A stretch of DNA of 64,000 bases, from assembly GCA_905147135.1 (NCBI GenBank), contig LR990054.1, positions 13,925,001-13,989,000 of the forward strand, given 5' to 3'. This DNA is from Blastobasis lacticolella (taxonomy: Eukaryota; Arthropoda; Insecta; Lepidoptera; Blastobasidae). Shown here piece by piece: positions 10,032-20,445 of the stretch. Every line of letters begins with the position of its first letter. Within the stretch, counting starts at the first letter, position 1. The translations under genes and the position numbers were made by a program. The notes under the pieces were generated by a model, which saw only the letters and a program-made list of their open reading frames with translations, was not told where the DNA came from and ran no database searches.

Positions 10032-10378
10032 TTCAGTCCTTATTTAATTGTATAAATGAGTTGTCAGCTTGAATTTGTTATGCTTATATTATACAACACC
10101 TGTCGGTGTTGATGATGGTAACTGATTACTGCCGCCCATGGATATTATCAACACCAGGAGGATATTTGAGAAAAGTGCCTTTACAGAGTGCAGTGGAGTG
10201 CAGCATTGGAAATACATTTAAATTCAGTCTTTATTTAATTGTATCAATGACTTGTCAGCTTGAATTTATTATAGAATGGCTTATATTTTACAACACCTGT
10301 CACCTGATGATAAGTACCTAAGCACTGCCGTTCATGGACATTTCAACATCAGCTCTTTTCTTTGAGAAAAGTGGAGTG
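10032..10378. repeat. direct duplication of about 170 bp carrying a TAIL-CR fragment in each copy
   Basis: Copy 1 is 10032-10200 and copy 2 is 10223-10378. Shared blocks in order are TTCAGTC(C)TTATTTAATTG, TTGTCAGCTTGAATTT, ACAACACCTGTC, ACTGCCG(C)CCATGGA and TTTGAGAAAAGTG. The CACCTGATGATAAGTACCTA portion is the minus-strand tail of a common lepidopteran retroelement, so the retroelement piece was present before the duplication. Copies differ more than those at 9341-9615, so this duplication looks older. Confidence 0.75.
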
Positions 10379-10875
10379 TTAACTAGTTTGTACATACACT
10401 TTAAATAAACGGCTACAAAGTAGCCAAGTAAATTGATTCTCGAACAAGGTGTGCTTATCACAAGTCTGATCTCTTCCTCAATTTATTCCCAATATGTCCC
10501 CATTTGTGGGAAAACTGGCAATTAACCGCACTGCAATATTTACAACGCATTGATCAACTGATCAATAAAACATTACCCTCTTTTGCTTTGCCACAATTGG
10601 TGGAGTTATGCTAGTCGGGTGTCAATTAACCAAATGATGTTACGCCTTACTTTGAATGAAATTACTTAAATTGAAAAAATAATTGTCGACTCAAAGAGAG
10701 ATTGGATGCCGTGAGAAGGGCCAGTTAAACCAAACTGCAGTTAATAAAAAAAAGTTTCACCAAATAAATTTTATTGGAGTTACCTAAAACTTCTAACATA
10801 ATTGATGTAGGATTTAGGTGGTTATTTTGGATATTGGAGCATTTCACTCGTTGACCGAAATATTTTTTTTACGTA
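10379..10875. other. no gene recognised
   Basis: AT-rich. A 16-base near-palindrome, TTGATCAACTGATCAA, lies near 10550. Nothing else. Confidence 0.5.
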
Positions 10876-11008
10876 AGACTAGCCACTTGGTTGTAAGTGA
10901 CGATGTGGCCGAGGATGGAGCATGCCTGTCTAGGAACCGCCTATTCACTCTAGCCTTGAAGGCGTCCTGATTATAATGATCATTGAACACACTGGTAGGC
11001 AACGTATA
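10876..11008 (-). mobile_element. LINE-J 3' end, 5'-truncated
   Basis: The minus-strand frame reads LPTSVFNDHYNQDAFKARV then NRRFLDRHAPSSATSSLTTK. The tail loses the usual stop (CAGGTGA to CAAGTGG). Same end of the same LINE as 2716-2858 in opposite orientation. Confidence 0.75.
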
Positions 11009-11588
11009 AATGAGTGTGTACGACATACAAATATGTCCTAAGTGATATGACATTCAAATAGCTAACAAAAGCATGTTAAAACGGTCTCATATTCACCAAA
11101 ACGCACTCCAGTTTCTAAATACGAGTGCATTAAGGTGTAAGCCAACAAGTGCAAAACGAGCATCAGTAAAGCTTATACCAATTGACACTTGGCAACTTCG
11201 GTAAATTTATTTTCCGTGTTGCGTACATCTTAGTCTTTTTGGTACAAACTGGCTCTTGATCAGGTCACCACCCTCGATATGCGATAACAGTGAACGGGTT
11301 AATGTTTTATTTGCAGCTCCAAGATTTACTGGCGAATATTCGGACAAAAGGCAGTCGTTTATGAATAAAATCTTGGAATGATAAATCAGGATTACATATT
11401 TTTATTGCTCTTTAACACTGGCTGTGAAATGTGTTCGGACACATAGAGAACCTGTTTTCAAAAACTGAATTTTTAAAAACTGTACTACAGCGAAAGTAAG
11501 TATAAAAAAATCAAATTATTGAGTGTGTTCGATACATTAAGCTTTTCTAATCAATTATCTAATAAAATAACATATACCATGTGTGATT
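11009..11588. other. no established gene
   Basis: A clean acceptor, TTTTATTTGCAG/CTCCAAG at 11316/11317, is followed by a 20-codon frame, PRFTGEYSDKRQSFMNKILE, then stop at 11379-11381. It could be a tiny terminal exon but is too short to support on its own. Confidence 0.3.
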
Positions 11589-11652
11589 GTACAGGAAACT
11601 GCACAGAGAACTGACACCCCTGCGGATCCATTCCATCCGCAGCTGACTGTAC
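11589..11652 (-). mobile_element. 64-bp palindromic mini-element
   Basis: Ends are GTACAGGAAACTGC and, inverted, GTACAGTCAGCTGC. The interior carries TGCGGATCCATTCCATCCGCA, itself a hairpin. Read on the minus strand the first 29 bases agree at about 25 positions with 28951-28979, and the ends of the two elements are equivalent. Far too small to encode anything; looks like a MITE family of minimal size. Confidence 0.55.
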
Positions 11653-12288
11653 TTATATGATTTCGGATAAGTACATACAGTTTCGTTCACTTATGCTTTA
11701 AGCTTATAAAGGTTTCATAGTAGTCTTATAAGTGTTAACTTCAATAAATCACCATCCTCTTTCAACCTGACACACTTGACATGCACAATCGACCTTAAAA
11801 GTTAATAACTAGAATTAACAAATAATTTGCATTAATTTTATTACCCTCGCCGAACGACACCGATGGCTCGAAATACCCTTAATTTTCGCAAAAATAATCG
11901 ATATAGCCACGAAAATTAAATACGTTGCGTAACTACTCGATTACAGCGACTTTTTTTGTATAAGACCTGACTTTGGTTGCAACATTTTGTAACAAGTTCT
12001 TTATAGGTGGAGATAATTATTGACAATGTTGTGTAGTAGGTATGCTTTACAACCAGAATATCAGACAATTGACGGCTATCTCGTTTGTGTTCGCGAAATT
12101 CAAAGTTCCCGCGGGAAATGTTGGACCTTTAAAGATCATCATTATTCATTCTAGCCGAATTTGAAGGTGTTCTGTAAGGTATTCGGGGCTTCTACACTGC
12201 TTTGCTTTCACTGAAATTATATGTCAAAAATATTGGAAAATTGGCTTAGAGTAGCCAATTTTTTTTGCTCCGTGTCATAGCTTTAGTA
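11653..12288. other. no gene recognised
   Basis: AT-rich. A 12-base palindrome, TTCCCGCGGGAA, lies near 12105. Nothing else placed. Confidence 0.5.
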
Positions 12289-12562
12289 TGGAGCCGCTTT
12301 GGAGGTAAGGTTGCAGACTCGTAAGCGAGAGGTACCGAGTTCGAATCCCACTGCCGCCATGTACCAATGCTCTTACGATGTTCTTACAGTGAGAGAAAAC
12401 ATCGTGGTGTGATCAACACATTCAGACGACTGATGATGTGATGATGATGATCAGATGACAGTCGCTCCACTGTAATTACCTGATCTGCCAAATCCTGAAT
12501 CATGATCAAGGCGGACTCCGTGCGCGAGAGCACAACCAGGACTACAACGCCAAAATAATATT
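12289..12562 (+). mobile_element. SINE-A, internally deleted
   Basis: Starts GGAGCCGCTTTGGAGGTAAG, has CTCGTAAGCGAGAGGTACC, a B box in GAGTTCGAATCCCACTGC, CATGTACCAATGCTCTTACG, the central GATGACAGTCGCTCCACTG and CTGTAATTACCTGATCTGCC, and ends ACAACGCCAAAATAAT. The A box is damaged and about 80 bp present at 51651-52005 are missing. No clear target duplication found. Confidence 0.8.
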
Positions 12563-13950
12563 TATTTTTATAGTTTGAAGCCGCTGTGTAAGTTGTCCAC
12601 TATGGTTTATTGCCCACTGTACAACAATAATAGACAAACCACCATGACAGCGTAGCTAACTAAAACATTTAACTTGACGATGCTCAATTAAGATGGCCAC
12701 TACAATTACATAACTCTACATGACATGAACAATCAAAACAAACATTCTCACGATTTTCTAGAAGCTTAACTGTATATGCCTTTCTAACTATTGTTGTTAT
12801 GACTTTTCTAATAATTACCGTTGCTACTTCTGTACTTCAGTTTAGAGGCATTCTTCATACTGTACTATAGTCATTGATCCATCAATTCTCATTGTCAACT
12901 GGTTAAGTAAGTAGACATTTAAGTCTAGACGGAACTGAAACTTCCTAGTCCGTATTCTGACAACATAGAACATGCTTCATTGTTCACTCATAGGAATTCA
13001 AGGTAAGAGTAAGCAGGATGGCACGATTGGACTTACGGTAGGTCCCATAAACAGGAGTTGCAGCGGTGTGAATGAGTTGGACCTTGCCGGTAATTTCGCT
13101 TATTGAAACCAAACAAAGCTATCTTTCTTCAGTTATTGTACGCAATGGACGTAAAGCCTTTTTATAGAACGCAGCGCACAAGTTCGCATTGTTGTTTTCC
13201 GGTCTGAACAGGTAGCCAGCATAATTTCAGACATGAGTTAGTGCTAACAGTAATATGGCACCGAAAGGTTCGAAACACAACAACAAGACAATATATTGAT
13301 TAAGTGTTAGGTGTACCTACATCGTTCAAAATACATTCCAAATATTTTAACAGTTTATATCAAGACAACCCAAAATATATAAAATGAATTAGGTACATAT
13401 TATTCTAAATTTTTTTTATCATGGGTCGAATATGGGTTCCACATCCTCAGTACAATCCCAAGTTACTGTCCCCATAATTTATAATTTTAATATCAAATAA
13501 GTGAGTAAATTATTCGTATAAATGCCACGCATGACCGCGTCTCCGATAAGGGAGCTATGGTTCATGTCATGGGAGACTAATTCGAAAGTGACGTAGACTA
13601 TTGTAATGTGGGAGCGAAAGGTTATATGAAAGTAATATGATTAATATAATTCCATTTTAGATTAACATTTTCATGCGTAATGACTAAACACAAAAGCGTG
13701 GGATTCCATTTGTATTCAAAATAATATATTATACCTATTGTCGTAGGTACCGTATGTTCATGAAAAATAAAATATATTAAAAAATACCTAAGTGATTAAG
13801 AAAACTACGGAACAACGGAAACTAATTATCATTCAATTAAAAATATTAAGATAAGATACCGCTGCAGCCGCAGGACATCCACTTCTAGGCTTTCACATCG
13901 AGCAACTTTTTTCCATCTACATCCACGGGTCTCAAAGACCCTCACAATCT
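12563..13950. other. no established gene
   Basis: On the minus strand an open segment from about 13117 to 13037 (VSISEITGKVQLIHTAATP, then VYGTY) ends at a donor-like GTAAGT (13036-13031). The upstream acceptor is poor, so I do not call an exon. Otherwise nothing. Confidence 0.35.
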
Positions 13951-14211
13951 CATCATCATCATCATCATAGCCCGTTACAGTCCACTGCAGGACTTGCCTC
14001 TCCCACGAAAGGGGAGGTTATTGCCATATTCGCCACGCTTGCCAAGCGGGTTGGAGAACGCAGTGTTGCAAATATAACAATAGAAAAAGTTGCTGTCCAT
14101 TTTCCAGCCTGTCCATTTTTTAGATCTTTTGCCTCGAAAATATTAGTTGCCATGTACAACACCCATGAGTGTAAGGAGTCGGTGCGATTCTACGCTGCCG
14201 GACACTACACG
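13951..14211 (-). mobile_element. REP-ATG: (ATG)n-tailed retroelement fragment
   Basis: Minus-strand landmarks in order are CGTGTAGTGTCCGGCAGCG, CTTACACTCATGGGTGTTG, TTTTCGAGGCAAAAGATC, GGAAAATGGACAGCAAC, CCAACCCGCTTGGCAAGCG, GGCAATAACCTCCCCTTTCG, AAGTCCTGCAGTGGACTG, then a run of ATG. Five more copies occur in the window. The trinucleotide tail is the kind left by RTE-machinery retrotransposition. Open frames through it are not conserved between copies, so I treat it as non-coding (a SINE or an RTE 3' UTR). Confidence 0.75.
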
Positions 14212-14576
14212 ACCTCACAATCTATTTTATGGCAAATACCAACAGTCACTCTAAAAACCACTGGGTGTGTTTTTGCAATTATTTCAATAGCGTGACCTTC
14301 TGTTCCCCTAAGAGGAACCGTTACAGAATAATGCATTTATAAAACACTAACAAGCTTCATAGTCATTGCCAATTGCAATCCATTGTCAAATGTGAAGCTT
14401 GTGACATTTTATACTCGTGTGAATCCACTCCCCATTTAGGGTTCCAATCTATGTTACAAGATTCTGGTAGTTTTAGGTCCGACTTTTCTATACAATACTT
14501 TATTCCTAAATTTGTAATGCAATAACACCATGGCAGATATTATCACTACACTTATATTGAATTTGATAATTGACAG
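14212..14576. other. no gene recognised
   Basis: AT-rich, nothing seen. Confidence 0.5.
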
Positions 14577-14696
14577 TATCTGGATTCCTTCAAGGTCAGC
14601 GTGAATAAGCTGTTACTAGACAGGCATGCTCCACCTTCGGCCGCATAGTCGCTCCAAATCAGGTGAGATGGCGGGCAAATGCCTGCCTAGTAAGTA
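14577..14696 (+). mobile_element. LINE-J 3' end, decayed
   Basis: TCTGGATTCCTTCAAGGTCA, GGCATGCTCCACCTTCGGCC and CAGGTGAGATGGCGGGCAAA keep the family order. The frame is broken by TAG in place of the second SSL codon region. Confidence 0.65.
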
Positions 14697-15235
14697 GTAG
14701 ATATACAAAAAAAGCATAAATGTCTTGGTTTCAAACCTCTCACAGCTAGGTACTGTAATCTCTTAAGGTGTTCAAAGAAAATCTAATTAATTTATCTACA
14801 CACAACAGTTGAGAATAATTCTTTATCATACACATTATTTTAATTAGAGAGAGATTAAGTCGCCCCTTCTTCAAATCAACATCGAACAATACTTAGGTTT
14901 TTACGTACGGAACCCTCTTAACCGTCAAACGCCCAACCGGTTGATGTCACGTGCCATTTGACATTTGTCATTTCTGATCCCCTACTTGGCTTCCTCGTCA
15001 CGACATTTTAACTGGATTTTTTTGTGAGGGGCGATAAAAAGTTTTATTTACGGAATCTAAAGGGGTAAAAAGTCACAACGTCATAAAGAAAATGCGTCAG
15101 TAGTAGAAATGGGTATTATCGTAACTGCGAGTAGTTAAAAGGTTGTGTTCAAAAACATATAGAATTCGTGCGAATTTAATTATTACTTTAGTTTTATAGT
15201 GACTTCAATAGAGTTCTTCAAGAAAGGGGTTAAAC
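14697..15235. other. no gene recognised
   Basis: TACGTACGGAACCCTC at about 14904-14919 is the inverted start of a widespread lepidopteran repeat whose plus-strand form is at 42638-42765. Nothing else. Confidence 0.45.
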
Positions 15236-15345
15236 GCGTGGGTGATGCCCCTGGTATTGCAAACGTCCATAGTTTGCGGTGACTGCTTACCATCAGGCAG
15301 GCCGCAAGCTTGTTTGCCACCGAAGTGGTATAAAAAAAAAAAAAA
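15236..15345 (+). mobile_element. LINE 3' UTR tail with poly(A), CR1-like
   Basis: GGGTGATGCCCCTGG, GCGGTGACTGCTTACCATCA, GGCAGGCCGCAAGCTTGTTT and GCCACCGAAGTGGTATA lead into a 14-base A run (15332-15345). The same tail is at 57683-57777. It is a recurrent 3' end of lepidopteran retroelements; the clade label is an inference. Confidence 0.65.
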
Positions 15346-16339
15346 GTAAGCAAGTTATTATCGTTGAAATTCTTAATAGGACAAAGAGGCCAACAGAATT
15401 ATCTCGTTTACCCATGTCTTTTGTATGCACTAACAGTCGAATCGCGCGATATTTAGTATCGCTAATTATAATATGTACATAGATACAGCTGGTTAATAAT
15501 TATATTATGAGTAACTGTGCTGTGCTGACAAAACTAATTTCAGACTACTTCATTGATTCCAGGAATGCTGAACTTGTGATTGTCTATGAAACTCGTTACT
15601 CGAGTTTGAAATAAAGGTTCGTACCGAGTCAATGACCAGGCGAGTCAACTTACAGATTAAACTTGAAACATTTGACGCGTACTTGTCACAAATTACACCT
15701 TACTAAAATAACGTTGAGTGCTGACTACCGCTCCTTACTATGACAATATTTGTCTACGCATTCTCCTCTGCGGCTATTAATTTTGGAATGCAACTAAAAT
15801 GATATGCCAAAATTGTAAAGTAAACACGAAGGCTAATGCCATTTAAGAATTCTTGAATTAATTTAAATGTTGCATTAACATTCGCACTTTTAATGGACCT
15901 TTGGCAAGAGTAAAGAAGATCGAAAAAGAGAGACCAAAATTTCTAAACTGTTGTATGAAAAAAAACAGATTTTATTTAGACATCTATTACTAACGTATCG
16001 CAAGGACCTATACAGCACGTGACCAAACCAGCGCAGAGGAGCCTAAGATGAACATATTTTAATGCCAGTAACACAATTGGGAACTTACTAGTAATCAACA
16101 CGCGTGACAGCTCAATTAAAAATAAGGGTGACAGACTGGTAATGGACTCGTATCGTTTCACTGGTTTGTTTCGTAGAATATAGTATTTTTTATCGGGGTA
16201 AAGATCAGGAAATATTTATTTGATGTATTTTTATAACACTTCGGTGGCAAATGGTATGCTAACCGCATATACTGTATCATCTGTCGGTTTGCAATAATAG
16301 GGGTATCACTAGAGTGTTTGCTTTTGTCATTACAAGATT
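15346..16339. other. no gene recognised
   Basis: AT-rich, no coding or repeat signal placed. Confidence 0.5.
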
Positions 16340-16512
16340 TATAAAAATATATGCTATCAACCTAGGTATAACTACTGAACCGATTCTGTATGCCTTTTCC
16401 CGAGAGATCCTGTAAACACTATTGATCCAGGAATATGAGAATCACACGAACTAATTGAAACCTTACAAAGTCTTGAACTGCAAGCAAGTGAAAACCGCGG
16501 GCAAACGGTTAT
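16340..16512 (+). mobile_element. Helitron-like repeat, 3' half
   Basis: ACTGAACCGATTCTG, GAGATCCTGTAAAC and the terminal AACCGCGGGCAAACGG match the 3' half of the lepidopteran Helitron-like repeat (intact copies end CGCGGGCAA...GCTAGT). The final CTAGT has been lost (GGTTATA). Confidence 0.55.
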
Positions 16513-17653
16513 AACTTGAATGAATGTAAACATAAACAGTTTAATAACCTACTTCTTCGACGTAATTTATACATCAGCAGAGTCAAGTCAACCATAGCTT
16601 TGGACACACATATACGTTATAAAGATGAAAACTACACCTGTTGATTTAGATCTTCATCATCATTCCAGCATCAATATCGGCTTCAATCAGCTCCTGCACT
16701 TCGCCTGGTCTTAAATTTCTACATTCGTGTAGAATTTGCCTAAAATTTGGTAATTACTTCTGTTCTTTGAAATTCGGGAATTTCTAAATTCCCCCAAGTC
16801 CGCATCTGGCCAAGAAAACACAACTCGAGATAATTTATACAAATGACATGACTGCAGCAGTACTGCGCCACGAGAAGGTTGACAGCATAATTAAGCCAAT
16901 CTCAGATGTCACGAAATTAGAGCACCATGACGTCCATGACTCACGAATCGCTGTTACTGAGAAACGTAGATACACAAGATTGCCTAGTACAGCGTTGGCG
17001 ACCAAACTTTAACGTGTTTAGTTATAATTTTATCTTGTGAAGACTGTTTAGTCTCACATCAATTATTTGTCAAAGGAACTCTAAATATGTAAATAAAACA
17101 GCTGACAACAAATACCAGGATCATCGTCTACCTGATTGGGTATTGGTGGTCAGAGACACGCTCATTATTATTTTAATTACTCAGAATGAGTTACAGGTTG
17201 ACAGCGTACAAAGTATTAGTGTCATGTTTATGTCACTAATATGTGGCAATTATTATGCGATACCTACAGATAACATTCTACAGTATATATAGATAACTCT
17301 TAAGAATACATCAATTCTGAAATGACAATACATGAATCAGTATATTCTCAGTATTAATTATCAGTAACTGATACTCTGTATCTTGTTTGAAGTACTGTGA
17401 ATTAAATTGTCTTTGCCACATTTTCCTTTCAAATACTATATATAATTTCAACTACAATCCACGTTTCCGTATCATCATAATCTCAATGCCGGACTGCTGA
17501 CTGTTTATAAAGATTTGGCTTTTTAATGCATAGTCAACTATAAGTTAAATTCACGACTGTGTACAATATATAAGCTATAAGTATAGCTTTCGTGTGCTAC
17601 TTCAGCAGGCCAGCCTAATAACATGGTGGATGGAGTTACTTTAATTCCTTGGA
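16513..17653. other. no gene recognised
   Basis: A near-perfect inverted repeat, TATTAGTGTCAT/ATGTCACTAATA around GTTT, lies near 17216-17243. A TATA-like ATATATAAG near 17566 and an initiator-like TTCAGC near 17600 precede the frame at 17654 but could be chance in such AT-rich DNA. Confidence 0.4.
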
Positions 17654-17887
17654 ATGCCAATTGATTACCAGCCACAGACATATATCCCGGACATCGACTT
17701 TGAGAGAATCTCTCTGGGCTTAATGATGGTATTTCTCTCGATTATGTATTGGAAATCTACATCTTCATTACAGAACTCGCTGTATTCATATTTATCTGTC
17801 GTGTTGATTTATTTTCTATTAAAGTTATATATGGCTTCTGATTCTATTGAAGCGGTCGAGTTATTTGCTTATGATCTATTAATTTAA
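17654..17887 (+). CDS. hypothetical 77-codon frame with two hydrophobic segments
   Basis: The translation starts MPIDYQPQTYIPDIDFER and has two hydrophobic stretches, ISLGLMMVFLSIMYW (about residues 20-34) and LYSYLSVVLIYFLLKLYMA (about 43-61). It then has an acidic DSIEAVELFAYDLL end. Not recognised. A TATA/initiator-like pair sits 55-90 bases upstream. AT-rich DNA readily makes hydrophobic frames of this size, so this is only worth noting. Confidence 0.15.
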   Translation: MPIDYQPQTYIPDIDFERISLGLMMVFLSIMYWKSTSSLQNSLYSYLSVVLIYFLLKLYMASDSIEAVELFAYDLLI

Positions 17888-19537
17888 AACATAACTTTAA
17901 TTATTTTATTATAAATAGCCTCGTAGATCGAGTTTTCGTCTAGATGTGCCAAAATGGATATCTTCTATTACGCTTTGATAACTTCTTAATATGAGTACCT
18001 ACAGTATGTTACTTTACATTATCTTCTAATTCGATTTTTCTGACATAAAATATATGTGCATGGATAGTACAATACTATGAAGTTACATCTTTCTCAAATA
18101 TGAATCGTCATGTGTAGCCCTCAAATCAAGTATGACATAATGGTATTATAAAATCAGGCTGCAGTAGGCTATACTTTACAGGATAGACTGCGTTGTAATC
18201 ATATCATTAACGGTTCGGAATACAATAGATTAGGCATTGACGATCTACGCCTTACGTCAGCACATCGTAGCCTTTGTTGTGTAAGTACTTATAACAACAA
18301 GAGTTAAGAATTGATAAATGATTCCACATTCACAAAACCGAGCATAAGGACACACATACACAATACATGCGTTACTATTGATTAGATATCTCTATAATAG
18401 ATCATAGTGCATAACAGCGTGGTTTATTTTTGTTAATTTTAAATAAAAGATGAAATAACTACTTATCATCATGTGAGCCGTACGTTTGTTTCCAACCTTA
18501 GTGGTAAGTATAAGAAATAACTTTAAAAATCATCCAGGTACTAATATTTCCGGTATTTAAATCAGTCAGTTCGATATATAAAAAAAAAGATACAAAAAGC
18601 ATCGACGTAATTGCGTAGGTATCTGGATGAAAGCTCGTTTTAAAAGCTTTATGGGCTATCAGACTTGGTGACATGTGAAGTCACTGCAAAAGTATTTTCT
18701 CTTATGGATTTTTTTCAATCTGTCATCACATATAAACTGATAAAATTACAATTAAAGTCTTATGGTGTTCCTTATAAAAGTTGGGTCGTCTCTCCATATT
18801 AAGAGGAACAAGATTATTGGTTAAAAACTGCTGAAACATTACTAAGTACCGTCACAGGGCGCCAATTGGCTCCTGAGACGGCAACCAGCCTCAGGGCAGT
18901 GGAAAACTTGGATTAACTAAATAGAAGCTAAGACAGTATTTCAAAAACATCACACTCGACACAAGAGGAAGAAAAGGAATTGTGTGTGCAAATCTGCAGA
19001 GCGCTAGAGCTAGAACAGAATAATATTATTAAATGTATAACCTTAACCAGTTACAACAATGTACTTACGAGGTAGGAGTCAAAACTCATCATAAGTCAAT
19101 ATCTCTGTTGTACAGTAGTAGCTTTATGTCACTTCACAGTGTGTGTCCGCACAGTAAACGTCTAATTATTATTTACAACACAATTTAGACACGGTTAAAG
19201 TGCAATAAATAGTGAAAACAATTCGCATAAACCGGCGTCTATAAAGCGAATGACAATTTATCGGGCACTTACAATAACAGTAATGAACAAAACAACGTAA
19301 CTTATGGGAAAGTTAATACAACTATTCTGTTTAACAACAATTTTCCAATTTACATCACAATATCGGAAGCACAATTAAACACCGTGTTTAATTTATCATA
19401 TGATTTAGAATAGGTTCAGTAACGTTTCAGTGGTATTGACGTGTTGGATAATTTGGGAATAGGTGTACCTCAGGATAAATAACAGTGACAGTGATGCCAA
19501 TAAAATTCACGAAAGGCATTCTTAAAATACCATATTG
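17888..19537. other. no gene recognised
   Basis: AT-rich, no repeat family placed. If the frame at 19538 is a real first coding exon, its promoter and 5' UTR would fall in 19000-19537, where I see no distinctive motif. Confidence 0.45.
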
Positions 19538-19789
19538 ATGTATAAAAATCAACACCTGACTAAAACTGAACAGAATTCTAATTCCAATATAGTCCAGTTA
19601 GTTACCGATAGAGTGCTAAATACTATTGTAGGAGGTGTTGCACCAAATTTACATACACCGCTCCGTTTGTTTAGACCGCGAAAGGAAATCAGCCGATCAT
19701 CCCAGTCATCCTCGCCAATGAAATTGAAACCAAACACGGCAATCCGGCACGAAAACACACAAAGGCAAAACACACGGCTCGCGCAAACG
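19538..19789 (+). CDS. candidate first coding exon, unidentified protein
   Basis: ATG at 19538 opens 84 codons that stay open to a near-ideal donor, ACG/GTAAGT (19789/19790), in phase 0. The peptide is basic and Ser/Gln/Asn-rich (MYKNQHLTKTEQNSNSN ... RLFRPRKEISRSSQSSSP ... RLAQT), as in N-terminal extensions of nuclear or cytoplasmic regulators. No domain is recognisable. The frame continues only a few codons past the donor. About 370 bases downstream an acceptor-like TTTGCAG (20156-20162) opens a 24-codon phase-0 segment ending at GTATGT (20235), which could be exon 2. Visual gene-finding only. Confidence 0.28.
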
Positions 19790-19799
19790 GTAAGTCAGC

Positions 19800-20036
19800 A
19801 ATTGAAACCGTAATTCTTATGTCCGCACTTTCGAAGCCGCGGGCTGTTGGTCTGCATTTACCAGCCTTTGCGTGGAGGCTTTCTAACATGCTCCGAGTCA
19901 CAAGTGACTGAGGGTGAAGTGCGTGGCTCGGACCCAGTGGGACCCATTTTAGGAGCGACGCTCTTAAGTTGCGTCCAAAATCATTAGCATACCGTGTTGG
20001 TAACATCGTATTAATATAAGTGCCAATGACTTTCAC
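19800..20036. other. GC-richer segment, no gene called
   Basis: Composition is clearly richer in G and C than around it. A 115-codon minus-strand frame (20036-19689) crosses it but ends inside the candidate exon and shows no domain. Could be an old repeat; I do not recognise it. Confidence 0.3.
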
Positions 20037-20162
20037 GGTATCTTCAATTGATGGTCTGTCGACGGATATGGTTTAATATGACGTTGTAAAGTGATTACTG
20101 AGATTATTAAGTAGGATGAGTGGAGTTAATGTACCTATAAATTTGCACGATTGAATTTGCAG

Positions 20163-20445
20163 TGTGAAAGATCGTTTAAGGTGTCAATGATAGTAACAGA
20201 AACGGATGTGAGCAAAACGATGTTGATTTATAATGTATGTAAGGAATCAAATTAAAGGTATCTTAGAATTAAATCTTGATCAAATAATAATGGTAGATAC
20301 AAGAAAAGGAAAACAACGGATGCAAAGAAATCGTGTTCCTGTTTGTTGGTTGAAGCACAATACAAATGAACGAAAGTCGATTGTCACCATAACAATTGAT
20401 GCTGGATATTTGCAAACTTGTGTACGCTTTGTCGATGGCGCATGA
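20163..20445 (+). CDS. coding-like segment, unidentified; possible exon(s)
   Basis: Two overlapping readings exist. One follows the acceptor at 20162: CERSFKVSMIVTETDVSKTM then LIYN, ending at GTATGT. The other is an ATG frame at 20233-20445 in a different phase, containing MVDTRKGKQRMQRNRVPVCW and ending VRFVDGA. Both have polar, balanced composition unlike noise from AT-rich DNA, but they are mutually exclusive as written. Product unknown. Confidence 0.18.

Noticed and set aside
16718..16745. Hairpin with TTCG loop (TTCTACATTCGTGTAGAA)
   Set aside because: Short stem with a bulge; expected by chance in 64 kb.
19689..20036. 115-codon minus-strand frame
   Set aside because: Overlaps the better plus-strand exon candidate, crosses a change in base composition, and has no domain.
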